From Pseudomonas sp. RGM2987 (GTDB taxonomy: Bacteria; Pseudomonadota; Gammaproteobacteria; Pseudomonadales; Pseudomonadaceae): a stretch of 32,215 bases of DNA. Both the position numbers and the translations under genes were made by a program. The notes beneath the pieces are model-generated. The model was not told the DNA's origin, did no database searches, and was given only the letters and a program-made list of their open reading frames with translations. The stretch is taken from positions 1 to 32,215 of the forward strand of contig NZ_JALJDX010000162.1 in the NCBI RefSeq assembly GCF_022952855.1, in the 5' to 3' direction. Below, one piece after another: positions 16,695 to 24,543 of this stretch (positions within the stretch are counted from its first letter, which is position 1; the number at the start of each line of letters is the position of its first letter).

Positions 16695-17825
16695 ATGGTA
16701 GTTAAAGTCCTGGTGGTGGACGATTCGGGGTTTTTCCGCCGCCGCGTCTCGGAAATTCTCTCGGCGGACACGACAATTCAAGTCGTGGGCACCGCAACCA
16801 ACGGTAAAGAGGCAATCGATCAGGCGCTGGCGCTCAAGCCGGACGTGATCACCATGGACTACGAGATGCCGATGATGGATGGCATCACGGCGGTGCGGCA
16901 TATCATGCAGCGCTGCCCGACCCCGGTATTGATGTTCTCCTCCCTGACCCATGAAGGCGCCCGGGTGACCCTCGATGCGCTGGACGCCGGGGCAGTGGAT
17001 TTCCTGCCGAAGAATTTCGAAGACATCTCGCGCAACCCCGACAAGGTCCGGCAGTTGCTGTGCGAGAAGGTCCACAGCATCTCCCGCAGTAACCGGCGTG
17101 TCAGCGCCTACAGCGCGCCGGCCCCGGCAGCGGCACCGAGCCCCGCGCCAGCACCGACTTCATCGTCGAGCAGCTTCAATCCGGCACTGGTGCGCAGTAC
17201 ACCGGCCCCGGCCCCTGCTCGTCCGACGCCTGCCAGTGCCTCGTCGCCATCGCCCAAGCGCAAAGCCTACAAGCTGGTTGCCATTGGCACGTCCACCGGT
17301 GGTCCGGTGGCCCTGCAACGGGTCCTGACCCAGTTGCCGGCCAACTTCCCGGCGCCCATCGTGCTGATCCAGCATATGCCGGCGGCCTTCACCAAGGCTT
17401 TCGCCGAGCGCCTGGACAAACTCTGCAACATCAGCGTCAAGGAAGCCGAGGATGGTGACATCCTGCGTCCGGGCCTGGCGTTGCTGGCGCCGGGTGGCAA
17501 GCAAATGATGGTCGATGGCCGTGGCGCGGTGAAAATCCTGCCGGGCGACGAGCGTCTGAACTACAAGCCGTGCGTGGACATCACTTTCGGCTCCGCGGCA
17601 AAATCCTACGGTGACAAAGTTCTGGCGGTGGTGCTCACCGGCATGGGCGCCGACGGCCGTGAAGGCGCACGCCTGCTCAAACAAGGTGGGAGCGCGATCT
17701 GGGCCCAGGACGAAGCCAGCTGCGTGATCTACGGCATGCCCATGGCAATCGTCAAGGCGGACCTCGCCGACGCGGTGTACAGCCTGGATGACATCGGCAG
17801 GCATCTGACCGAGGCCTGCCTGTAA
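16695..17825 (+). CDS. cheB: chemotaxis methylesterase CheB
   Basis: Removes methyl groups and deamidates glutamines on chemoreceptors. The ATG at 16695, with ACGGAGTG just upstream, gives 376 residues; a frame opening at 16659 adds 12 unlikely residues. The receiver domain shows D9/D10 and phospho-acceptor D55. A long Ala/Pro/Ser linker (about 138-190) follows. The esterase domain carries the triad S200 (GTSTGG), H227 (IQHMP) and D320 (GMGADGREG). Its TAA overlaps the motC ATG by one base. Confidence 0.97.
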   Translation: MVVKVLVVDDSGFFRRRVSEILSADTTIQVVGTATNGKEAIDQALALKPDVITMDYEMPMMDGITAVRHIMQRCPTPVLMFSSLTHEGARVTLDALDAGAVDFLPKNFEDISRNPDKVRQLLCEKVHSISRSNRRVSAYSAPAPAAAPSPAPAPTSSSSSFNPALVRSTPAPAPARPTPASASSPSPKRKAYKLVAIGTSTGGPVALQRVLTQLPANFPAPIVLIQHMPAAFTKAFAERLDKLCNISVKEAEDGDILRPGLALLAPGGKQMMVDGRGAVKILPGDERLNYKPCVDITFGSAAKSYGDKVLAVVLTGMGADGREGARLLKQGGSAIWAQDEASCVIYGMPMAIVKADLADAVYSLDDIGRHLTEACL

Positions 17826-18565
17826 TGGATGTGCTCAGCCTGATTGGCATCATCATGGCGTTCGTCGCCATCATCGGCGGCAACTACCTGGAAGGCGGGC
17901 ACTTGGGCGCCCTGGCCAATGGCCCGGCGGCGTTGATCGTGCTCGGTGGCACCATTGGCGCGGCGTTGTTGCAATCGCCCATGAGCGCTTTCAAGCGTGC
18001 CATGCAGGTGCTGATCTGGATTATCTTTCCGCCCCGGGTGGACCTGGCCGGCGGTATCGATCGCGTGGTGAACTGGAGCCTGACCGCGCGCAAGGAAGGT
18101 TTGCTGGGCCTGGAAGGGGTGGCCGACGCCGAACCCGACAGTTACTCACGCAAAGGCCTGCAATTGCTGGTCGACGGTGCCGAGCCTGAAGCCATCCGCA
18201 GCATCCTTGAAGTGGATTTCTACACCCAGGAAAGTCGCGACATCGAGGCGGCCAAGGTGTTCGAAAGCATGGGCGGCTACGCGCCGACCATCGGCATCAT
18301 CGGTGCGGTGATGGGCCTGATCCATGTCATGGGCAACCTGGCCGATCCATCGCAACTGGGCAGCGGCATCGCCGTGGCCTTCGTCGCCACGATCTACGGG
18401 GTGGCGAGTGCCAACCTGGTGTTGCTGCCGATCGCGGCCAAGCTCAAGTCCATCGCACTGCGCCAGTCGCGCTATCGCGAAATGCTGCTGGAAGGGATCC
18501 TGTCGATTGCCGAAGGTGAAAACCCGCGCTCCATTGAGTTGAAGCTCCAGGGCTTCATGGACTGA
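17825..18565 (+). CDS. motC: flagellar stator protein MotC (MotA-type)
   Basis: Proton-channel stator A subunit of the second Pseudomonas stator, paired with MotD. The 246 residues contain the MotA-type four helices: two N-terminal (about 1-24 and 30-50) and two C-terminal after the cytoplasmic loop, with GGYAPTIGIIGAVMGLIHVM near residue 152 and a second hydrophobic segment around 180. It starts one base inside cheB's stop and is followed 15 nt later by motD. The gene name follows its position in the che operon rather than with the motAB locus. Confidence 0.95.
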   Translation: MDVLSLIGIIMAFVAIIGGNYLEGGHLGALANGPAALIVLGGTIGAALLQSPMSAFKRAMQVLIWIIFPPRVDLAGGIDRVVNWSLTARKEGLLGLEGVADAEPDSYSRKGLQLLVDGAEPEAIRSILEVDFYTQESRDIEAAKVFESMGGYAPTIGIIGAVMGLIHVMGNLADPSQLGSGIAVAFVATIYGVASANLVLLPIAAKLKSIALRQSRYREMLLEGILSIAEGENPRSIELKLQGFMD

Positions 18566-18580
18566 TGGGAGACATGGAAT

Positions 18581-19465
18581 ATGGCCCGTCGCAGGCACAC
18601 TGAAGAACACGTCAATCATGAACGCTGGCTGGTTTCCTACGCCGACTTCATCACGCTGCTGTTCGCCTTTTTCGTGGTCATGTATTCGATCTCGTCGGTC
18701 AACGAAGGCAAGTACAAAGTCATTTCCGAGGCGTTGATCGGGGTCTTCACCGATTCGGATCGTGCCCTCAAGCCGATTCCCATCGGCGACGAACGGCCCA
18801 AGAGCACCACGCCGGCCAAGCCGTTGGTCAAGGACTCCGAGCAGGTCGACGCCGGCATCGCCGGTGGCAGCGATCCTTTGAAAAGCATTGCCGATGACAT
18901 CAGTGCGGCGTTCGGAGACCTGATCAGCTCCAACCAGATGACCGTGCGCGGCAACGAGTTGTGGGTCGAGATCGAGCTCAATTCCAGCCTGTTGTTCGGC
19001 AGCGGCGACGCCATGCCCAGCGACATGGCTTTCAACATCATCGACAAAGTGGCGACGATCCTGAAGCCGTTCGACAACCCGATCCATGTCGAAGGTTTTA
19101 CCGACGACCAACCGATTCGAACGTCGCAATACCCCACCAATTGGGAGCTGTCTTCGGCCCGCTCGGCGAGCATCGTCCGCATGCTGGCGATGCAGGGCGT
19201 CAATCCCGGCCGCCTGGCCTCGGTGGGCTATGGCGAGTTCCAGCCGGTGGCCAATAACGCCACCGCCGAAGGGCGTGCGCGCAACCGGCGCGTGGTGCTG
19301 GTGGTCTCGCGCAACCTCGACGTGCGGCGCAGCCTGACCGGTACCGGCACGGCCAACGCAACGCCGGACGCGGCATTGAAGCGCGCTGGCACACAAACTG
19401 CACCGGCCCCGGTCAAGTCGCCGGGACAGCGGAGCGCCGTCAATTCTCCGTCACCTGCTTTATAA
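18581..19465 (+). CDS. motD: flagellar stator protein MotD (MotB-type, OmpA-like)
   Basis: Stator B subunit that anchors MotC to peptidoglycan. The 294 residues have a basic cytoplasmic N-terminus, a single membrane helix with the essential proton-binding aspartate at D22 (SYADFITLLFAFFVVMYS), a plug/linker, and an OmpA-like peptidoglycan-binding domain (about 120-245) with VEGFTDDQPI and the NRRV motif. It ends in an Ala/Pro-rich tail. A short hairpin (19465-19482) lies after the stop, without a T-run. Confidence 0.95.
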   Translation: MARRRHTEEHVNHERWLVSYADFITLLFAFFVVMYSISSVNEGKYKVISEALIGVFTDSDRALKPIPIGDERPKSTTPAKPLVKDSEQVDAGIAGGSDPLKSIADDISAAFGDLISSNQMTVRGNELWVEIELNSSLLFGSGDAMPSDMAFNIIDKVATILKPFDNPIHVEGFTDDQPIRTSQYPTNWELSSARSASIVRMLAMQGVNPGRLASVGYGEFQPVANNATAEGRARNRRVVLVVSRNLDVRRSLTGTGTANATPDAALKRAGTQTAPAPVKSPGQRSAVNSPSPAL

Positions 19466-19514
19466 CCGAGCTATTTCTCGGTCGAGCCTGTTTCGGCCGG
19501 GAGGAACGATCCGA

Positions 19515-20306
19515 ATGAGAGTCTGGGCAGTCGCCAATCAAAAAGGTGGTGTGGGCAAGACCACATCTTCCATCGCTTTAGCCGGGTTGCTGGCTGAGGC
19601 GGGCAAGCGCGTGGTCATCGTCGACCTGGACCCCCACGGCTCGATGACCAGCTATTTTGGCTACGATCCCGATAGCCTGGAGCACAGTAACTTCGACCTG
19701 TTCCTGCACAAGGGCACGGTGCCCGAAGGCCTGCCCGGGCAGTTGCTGTTGTCGACCAGCCACGAAGGGATTTCCCTGTTGCCCTCCAGTACTGCCCTGG
19801 CGACCCTCGAGCGCCAGTCGCCAGGCCAGGGTGGCCTGGGCCTGGTGATCGCCAAGAGTCTGGCGCAGCTGTGGCAGGATTTCGATTATGCGATCATCGA
19901 CAGCCCGCCGCTGCTGGGTTTGTTGATGGTCAATGCCCTGGCCGCGAGCCAGCAGTTGGTGATCCCGGTGCAGACCGAGCATTTGGCGGTCAAGGGCCTG
20001 GAACGCATGGTCAATACCCTGGCAATGGTCAATCGTTCACGCAAGCAGACGCTGACGTTCAACATCGTGCCGACCCTGTTCGACCGCCGGACCCAGGCCT
20101 CCCTGGGAACGTTGCGTGTCCTGCGGGACAAGTACCCGGATGATATCTGGCAAGGCTACATCCCCATCGATACGCGCTTGCGGGACGCCAGCCGCGTCGG
20201 TGTGACCCCGTCGCAGTTCGATGGCAAGAGTCGTGGCGTGCTGGCCTACCGGGCGTTGCTCAAGCACCTGCTGGCCCAGCAGCTTGTTTCACAGCAGGTG
20301 GCTTAA
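19515..20306 (+). CDS. ParA-type ATPase positioning chemotaxis clusters (ParC-like)
   Basis: ParA/Soj-family ATPase of 263 residues. The deviant Walker A motif NQKGGVGKTT is at residues 8-17, VDLDPHG forms the switch, and IIDSPPLLGLLMVNALAA the Walker B region. Chromosomal ParA proteins beside cheW/parP (named ParC in Vibrio) place chemotaxis arrays at the pole, and this position in the che operon supports the same role. It is not the chromosome-segregation ParA, because no parB is adjacent. The ribosome site is GGGAGGAA, 9 nt before the ATG. Confidence 0.9.
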   Translation: MRVWAVANQKGGVGKTTSSIALAGLLAEAGKRVVIVDLDPHGSMTSYFGYDPDSLEHSNFDLFLHKGTVPEGLPGQLLLSTSHEGISLLPSSTALATLERQSPGQGGLGLVIAKSLAQLWQDFDYAIIDSPPLLGLLMVNALAASQQLVIPVQTEHLAVKGLERMVNTLAMVNRSRKQTLTFNIVPTLFDRRTQASLGTLRVLRDKYPDDIWQGYIPIDTRLRDASRVGVTPSQFDGKSRGVLAYRALLKHLLAQQLVSQQVA

Positions 20307-20346
20307 GGTGACGAGCTTTCCCACCATTGCGTTCACCTGTGAGCGC

Positions 20347-20374
20347 TCAAGTCCTACCGTATTCATGCCGATAA
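20347..20374 (+). promoter_or_regulatory. sigma-28 (FliA) promoter
   Basis: TCAAGTCC (20347-20354), a 12-nt spacer, and GCCGATAA (20367-20374) match the FliA consensus (TCAAG-N14/15-GCCGATA) almost perfectly. It lies in the 93-nt gap between the parA-type gene and the parP-like gene, and would start transcription about 20 nt before the parP-like ATG. FliA itself is encoded upstream at 12259. Confidence 0.8.
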
Positions 20375-20399
20375 CCTTTTCAAGCGGCGGACTTTTCCA

Positions 20400-21272
20400 A
20401 TGAACCGCCCGATAAAGACTACCTCGCGTCCGCAACTGGCCTTGCAGTCCTACCTGGACGGGCTGTTGCAGGAAGCGACCGAAGAATTGCCACCGCAGCC
20501 GAGCGTGATCGAGGCGTTGCCCGAGCCCGTCGAAGCCGAAGTTGTACTGGATGAATTTCAAGCGGCCGTGCTCGAAGAGCAGGCCCGTGATGCACGTACG
20601 TCAGTGGTTGCAGCAGCGGTCGAGGCACCGTTCGTCAAACCACAGGTGAAGGTCATGGACGCACCCGCGCCGATTCTCGCGCCGGTGTCGACGGTTGCAC
20701 CGCTGTTGCAAGGCCTGGTGACACCGGTGGTGGAAGTCCACCTGCCGCCGAGCAACACGCCGCCTCCGGTGCAGGCCGACGACCGTCCGGCCTGGGCCGG
20801 CGAGCCGTTCGAGTGCCTGTTGTTCGATGTGGCGGGCCTGACGCTCGCGGTGCCGCTGGTGTGCCTGGGCTCGATTTATTCCCTGGCCGGGCAGGAATTG
20901 ACACCGTTGTTCGGCCAGCCGGAGTGGTTCCTCGGGATCCTGCCGAGCCAGGCCGGCAACCTGAAGGTACTGGATACGGCTCGTTGGGTCATGCCGGACC
21001 GTTATCGCGATGATTTTCGCCAGGGCTTGCAGTATGTGATCTCGGTGCAGGGGTATGAGTGGGGGTTGGCGGTGCATCAGGTCAGCCGCTCGCTGCGCCT
21101 GGACCCGAACGAGATCAAGTGGCGCAGCCATCGAGGGCAACGGCCATGGCTGGCCGGTACGGTGATCGAACACATGTGCGCCTTGCTGGACGTTTCCGAG
21201 CTGGCGGAGTTGATTGCCAGCGGCGGGGCAAAACACCTGGGCGGCAGCAAGCCGGTCCAGAAACCGAAATAA
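20400..21272 (+). CDS. CheW-domain protein, ParP-like array-positioning factor
   Basis: The 290-residue product has a long disordered N-terminus (about 1-130, rich in Pro, Val and Glu) and a C-terminal CheW-like domain (about 138-275: FECLLFDVAGLTLAVPLVCLGSIY, GVL-like turns, EHMCALLDV). This two-part layout next to a ParA ATPase matches ParP, which links CheA arrays to the ParA partner and stabilises them at the pole. It starts downstream of a FliA-type promoter. It could equally be described just as a CheW-domain protein; the ParP role is inferred from context. Confidence 0.85.
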   Translation: MNRPIKTTSRPQLALQSYLDGLLQEATEELPPQPSVIEALPEPVEAEVVLDEFQAAVLEEQARDARTSVVAAAVEAPFVKPQVKVMDAPAPILAPVSTVAPLLQGLVTPVVEVHLPPSNTPPPVQADDRPAWAGEPFECLLFDVAGLTLAVPLVCLGSIYSLAGQELTPLFGQPEWFLGILPSQAGNLKVLDTARWVMPDRYRDDFRQGLQYVISVQGYEWGLAVHQVSRSLRLDPNEIKWRSHRGQRPWLAGTVIEHMCALLDVSELAELIASGGAKHLGGSKPVQKPK

Positions 21273-21308
21273 GACAACCGTGGCGCACCGCGTCATGGGA
21301 CAGAACAC

Positions 21309-21327
21309 ACCGCCACAGGCGGTTTTT
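21309..21327 (+). terminator. terminator-like hairpin just before cheW
   Basis: ACCGCC (21309-21314), loop ACA and GGCGGT (21318-21323) form a 6-bp GC-rich stem followed by a TTTTT run ending at 21327, the layout of a weak intrinsic terminator. cheW starts only 15 nt later, so transcription reaching cheW must partly read through it unless cheW has its own promoter. Confidence 0.5.
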
Positions 21328-21341
21328 CGAGGGGTCAGGGT

Positions 21342-21827
21342 ATGAATGATAAGGCGTCGTCTCTCAAGGGTTCCGAAGATCCGATCTTGCAATGGGTGAC
21401 CTTCAAGCTCGACAACGAAACCTACGGCATCAACGTGATGCGCGTACAGGAAGTGCTGCGCTATACCGAGATCGCTCCGGTACCGGGTGCGCCAAGCTAC
21501 GTGCTGGGCATCATCAACCTGCGGGGTAACGTGGTTACCGTGATCGACACGCGCCAGCGTTTCGGCCTGAGCTCCACCGAGGTCAACGACAACACCCGTA
21601 TCGTGATCATCGAGGCGGACAAGCAAGTGGTCGGTATCCTCGTCGACAGCGTCGCCGAAGTGGTTTACTTGCGTCAGTCGGAAATCGAAACCGCGCCTAA
21701 CGTCGGTAACGAAGAGTCGGCCAAGTTCATCCAGGGCGTCTGCAACAAGAACAACGAGTTGCTGATCCTGGTCGAGCTGGAAAAAATGATGAGCGAAGAA
21801 GAGTGGTCGGAACTGGAGAGTATCTGA
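21342..21827 (+). CDS. cheW: chemotaxis coupling protein CheW
   Basis: Adaptor linking chemoreceptors to CheA. The 161-residue SH3-like product is a single CheW domain: LQWVTFKLDNETYGINVMRVQEVLRY at the start, the conserved PGAPSYVLGIINLRGNVVTVIDTR loop near residue 55, and DSVAEVVYL in the second subdomain. The start has GAGGGG upstream. The next gene begins with a TTG one base after its stop. Confidence 0.98.
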   Translation: MNDKASSLKGSEDPILQWVTFKLDNETYGINVMRVQEVLRYTEIAPVPGAPSYVLGIINLRGNVVTVIDTRQRFGLSSTEVNDNTRIVIIEADKQVVGILVDSVAEVVYLRQSEIETAPNVGNEESAKFIQGVCNKNNELLILVELEKMMSEEEWSELESI

Positions 21828-21828
21828 T

Positions 21829-22224
21829 TTGATTCTTGAGGTAGCAGTCATTGTCCTGTTCCTTTTCTGGGCAGGCACGCTGGCGATGTTCCTGGCGTAC
21901 ATACGTGGCCAGCGGCAGATCGCCGCTCAGCAGGCCCAGGGCGATGCGTTGCGCGACCAGCGCATCAAGGACCTGGCCAAGCGCGTCGACGATTACCAGA
22001 ACGGCACCGTGCGCATGGGGGAGGCCATCCATGAGCTGCGCGCCGTGGTCGGCCCGTTGCCGGATAAACTCGCCCAACTGGAACAGCGCGACCCCTCCAG
22101 CCTGTCCTTCGCCCAGGCCGCCCGCCTGGTCGGCATGGGCGCCAGCGTCGACGAACTGACCCAGTCCTGCGGCTTGACCCAGGCCGAGGCGGAGTTGATG
22201 AGCAAGTTGCACAGAGGCGGCTGA
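21829..22224 (+). CDS. DUF2802 membrane protein of the chemotaxis operon
   Basis: A 131-residue protein with an N-terminal membrane helix (about 2-24), a charged coiled-coil-like stretch (about 30-75, heptad-spaced Leu/Arg), and a C-terminal DUF2802-type helical domain containing SFAQAARLVGMGAS and ELTQSCGLTQAEAELM, which resembles a helix-turn-helix pattern. The start is TTG at 21829, one base after cheW; start choice is therefore based on spacing and hydrophobicity. The family usually closes Pseudomonas che operons; its function is not established. Confidence 0.8.
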   Translation: MILEVAVIVLFLFWAGTLAMFLAYIRGQRQIAAQQAQGDALRDQRIKDLAKRVDDYQNGTVRMGEAIHELRAVVGPLPDKLAQLEQRDPSSLSFAQAARLVGMGASVDELTQSCGLTQAEAELMSKLHRGG

Positions 22225-22244
22225 CCGCCATCGCCCAGAACCCA

Positions 22245-22334
22245 TGTGGGAGCGAGCCTGCCCGCGATAGCGGTGTGACAGTCAATAGCGATGTTGAATG
22301 TACGACCGCCATCGCGAGCAGGCTCGCTCCCACA
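22245..22334. repeat. REP palindrome pair, GTGGGAG family
   Basis: The outer arms TGTGGGAGCGAGCCTGC (22245-22261) and GCAGGCTCGCTCCCACA (22318-22334) are inverted and identical in sequence. The arms continue imperfectly through CCGCGATAGCGG and CCGCCATCGCG. The middle contains a TCAATAGCGATGTTGA-type loop. It sits between two converging genes and belongs to the same family as 1-60. Confidence 0.85.
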
Positions 22335-22393
22335 GGTTTTTCTGGCGTTCGCCACAAAAAGTTCAGTCACCCATATTTTCAGCGAGACGCAAT

Positions 22394-22525
22394 CCCCGTG
22401 GCGAGGGAGCTTGCTCCCGCTGGGCAGATCCGACGCCTCGGGCGCAGCGGCCACAAAATTTTTGCGGCTGCTACGCACTGGAGCGCCAGCCCGGCCGAGC
22501 GGGAGCAAGCTCCCTCGCCACGGGG
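22394..22525. repeat. REP palindrome pair, GTGGCGAGGGAGC family
   Basis: A 28-nt perfect inverted repeat (22394-22421 and 22498-22525) of the CCCCGTGGCGAGGGAGC type encloses 76 nt with its own partial self-complementarity. This is a second, distinct REP family in the Pseudomonas fluorescens group. With the preceding pair it fills most of the 330-nt gap 22225-22554, which holds no gene. Both pairs may end transcription of the two converging genes. Confidence 0.85.
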
Positions 22526-22554
22526 TGTAAAACCGACGGTACACCGTCACAGCC

Positions 22555-22884
22555 TCAGTAATCGTCGCCACGCTCGGTCACGTCTTTCTCGACACTCGGC
22601 GCGTTCGGGTCATGGCCCTGGGGGAATCGGCCCTTGAGGTTCCAGGCAAACGCGATGATTTCGGCAATCGTGCGGTACAACTCTTCCGGAATGCTGTCGC
22701 CCAGTTCCATCCGCGCCAGCAGTTTCACCAGCTCGGCGTTTTCATAGATCGGCACTTCACTGTCCCGGGCGATCCGCAGGATTTCCTCGGCCAGGGCTTC
22801 GTCACCCTTGGCAGTGAGGGTCGGGGCATGCTGGCCGTCGTATTTGAGGGCAATGGCCTGGCGGGGTTCGGTGTGGGTTGTCAT
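22555..22884 (-). CDS. stand-alone FlhB cytoplasmic-domain homologue
   Basis: A 109-residue protein that aligns along its length with the part of FlhB after the NPTH cleavage site (QAIALKYDGQHAPTLTAKG corresponds to YAVALKYDPEKGNAPVLLAKG), then conserved KIREIA-like and EIPEELY-like stretches. There are no membrane helices and no cleavage motif. This matches the YlqH/FhlB-type family of single FlhB C-domains. Its ATG overlaps the stop of the FliK-like gene by 4 nt, so the two are co-translated. Role in export is inferred from homology. Confidence 0.85.
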   Translation of the reverse strand: MTTHTEPRQAIALKYDGQHAPTLTAKGDEALAEEILRIARDSEVPIYENAELVKLLARMELGDSIPEELYRTIAEIIAFAWNLKGRFPQGHDPNAPSVEKDVTERGDDY

Positions 22885-24452
22885 GCGGTTTCGTCCACCC
22901 AGCGTTGTTCCAGGCGAGTCTTGGGCCCTTGGGGCGGGGTGCCTAGGTGGCAGTCCAAGTCACCGACGTTCAGGCCGCAGTTCACAAGACGCTCGCGCAG
23001 CGCGGCCAGGTTGCTTTCGATCAGGTTCGCCGTGTACGGCCGTTGAGCCCACAGCTGGCTTGACAGCGTGCCGCTGAGCAGCTGCACCTGAACCTGCAAT
23101 GGCCCCAGCGGGGCCAGGTCGAATGCCATCTCGACCCGCCAGAGTTGTTGTTTCGTCTCGCGTTCTTCGCGGCGCTCCTGGGGCTGTTCCCGGGGCGTGG
23201 TTTCCTCGCGCTGGAACTTGAGCTGCAACGGCACGATGTCTTGCAGGTTGCGCATCGGGACTTCCAGTTGCCAGGTGCTCATCAACCGCCCGTCGTCCGT
23301 CAGCCCGGTCTGTTCCAGGCTCGACAGCTGATGGCTTTGCAGCCGCGAGACGGCTGCGGCAGCCAGGCGCAGCAGGTGCTCCAGATCGCCTTCTTCGTCT
23401 TGCTCTTTCAACAGGCGCGAGGGCAGGGGGAAGCTGGTGGGTTGGGGCTTGGCGCTGACCTGGCCGAGCATGCCCAGGGCGCTTCGTACGAAGCTGGGCA
23501 GGGCCTGGGCCAGTGTGTTGGCGGCGATCACCGCACCGAGATTGGTCGAGGCGGGCAGGGCCGGGGTCAACTGAGCGATCAGCTTCAGCAGGTCGCTCTT
23601 CAGGTCCGGCGCCTGGCCTGGGGGTTGTCCGGCGAGCAGTTTGTTTTCCAGGAACACACCGCTGGCGGCGATGGCCTGCGCCAGCCCCTTGGGCGTACTC
23701 AGTTGCTGCACGTCCGGCAGGCCGGCCAGCAGGCGGGTCACCGCGGCACGCAGTTCAGTGCCGGTGTCGTCGGTGGCCGGCAGGTTCTGCAGCACGGTGA
23801 GCAGGTTGTCCAGCGAGCCCTGGCGGCTCACTTGGGTCACCAATTGCTGGCTCACCGCCAGTTGTTCCTGCCGATTGCTCAACGGGACGAACTTCAGCGT
23901 CTGGGCATCTTGCACCTGGGCGCTCAACAGTGTGCCGATGCGCAACGGTTGTGGGCTGTCGATATCCAGCGTGGCGCCCACCTGGGCGGTATTGACCAAG
24001 CTCACCAACGACCGATATACCGCCGGTTGCCCCGGCACTTGCGGCAGCGCCTGGCTGGTCAGCACCTTGCCTTGCAGCAGGGTACCGACGGGCAATTGCG
24101 CGGTATCGATCCGGGTCAGGGTTGCGACACTTGCGGCAACAGCCTGTTGCACGGCAATCGCCAGGTTGCTCGGTGATGGCTGGGTCACGGCCAGGCTGGT
24201 GCCTTGGGGCAACGGTTGGGTACTGGTGGCCTGCACCGTGGTCTGGCGACCGCTGTCCAGGGTGACCTTGAGCAACAGCTGGAAAGTCTGGTCAGCCTGT
24301 TTGAGCGACAGCACTTCGGCCTGGGCGGTCTGGCCGGGGCCGATCAAACCCTCGGTCGGCGCCAGCAGTTTGAGCAGCTCGCCACTGATCACCGGCGTAC
24401 GGGGCGTTGCCGTGGACGGGGGGATTGGCAGGATGTTGATGTCGCCTGTCAT
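22881..24452 (-). CDS. FliK-like hook-length / substrate-switch protein
   Basis: A 523-residue protein, Gln/Leu/Pro-rich, with a long flexible N-terminal and middle region. A FliK C-terminal-type domain lies near the end, from about 380 to 490 (LQDIVPLQLKF, LWRVEMAFDLAPLGPLQVQVQL, LRERLVNCGLNVGDLDCHLG). Such domains contact FlhB-C to switch export. It sits 4 nt from the FlhB-C homologue on the same strand. The main fliK of Pseudomonas usually lies before fliL, outside this window, so this is probably a second, FliK-related protein. The start ATG at 24452 has AAGGTAAG upstream. Confidence 0.8.
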   Translation of the reverse strand: MTGDINILPIPPSTATPRTPVISGELLKLLAPTEGLIGPGQTAQAEVLSLKQADQTFQLLLKVTLDSGRQTTVQATSTQPLPQGTSLAVTQPSPSNLAIAVQQAVAASVATLTRIDTAQLPVGTLLQGKVLTSQALPQVPGQPAVYRSLVSLVNTAQVGATLDIDSPQPLRIGTLLSAQVQDAQTLKFVPLSNRQEQLAVSQQLVTQVSRQGSLDNLLTVLQNLPATDDTGTELRAAVTRLLAGLPDVQQLSTPKGLAQAIAASGVFLENKLLAGQPPGQAPDLKSDLLKLIAQLTPALPASTNLGAVIAANTLAQALPSFVRSALGMLGQVSAKPQPTSFPLPSRLLKEQDEEGDLEHLLRLAAAAVSRLQSHQLSSLEQTGLTDDGRLMSTWQLEVPMRNLQDIVPLQLKFQREETTPREQPQERREERETKQQLWRVEMAFDLAPLGPLQVQVQLLSGTLSSQLWAQRPYTANLIESNLAALRERLVNCGLNVGDLDCHLGTPPQGPKTRLEQRWVDETA

Positions 24453-24485
24453 CTGCGGTCTTACCTTGGAGAAAAATAAGCTCTC

Positions 24486-24512
24486 TTTAGACCCGGGGCC
24501 GACATGTATAAT
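24486..24512 (+). promoter_or_regulatory. putative sigma-70 promoter for the ccm operon
   Basis: TATAAT at 24507-24512 is a perfect -10 box. The best nearby -35 is TTTAGA at 24486-24491, only 15 nt upstream, so the match is imperfect. It faces ccmA and would transcribe across the 147-bp inverted-repeat element that separates it from the gene. Confidence 0.4.
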
Positions 24513-24543
24513 GCCGCCCGTCTTTCAGGGAGTGGCGAAAAAC

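Noticed and set aside
14367..17075. A 902-codon open frame antisense to cheA and cheB.
   Set aside because: The protein is compositionally biased (Arg/Gly/His-rich), has no recognisable domain, and lies exactly over two well-conserved genes on the other strand. High-GC genomes give such shadow frames.
18146..19396. A 416-codon antisense frame over motC and motD.
   Set aside because: Both stator genes are intact with essential residues; the opposite frame shows no domain.
19465..19482. ACCGAG-CTATTT-CTCGGT hairpin after motD as a terminator.
   Set aside because: The 6-bp stem has no T-run and the ParA-type gene begins 33 nt later in the same direction, so an intrinsic terminator is not supported.
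22225..22554. CRISPR array in the repeated gap.
   Set aside because: The repeats are two inverted pairs of different families, not direct repeats with uniform spacers, and no cas genes are present.
23145..24176. A 343-codon plus-strand frame opposite the FliK-like gene.
   Set aside because: Repetitive Gln/Leu/Arg shadow sequence; the minus-strand frame has the FliK C-terminal pattern and overlaps its FlhB-C neighbour.
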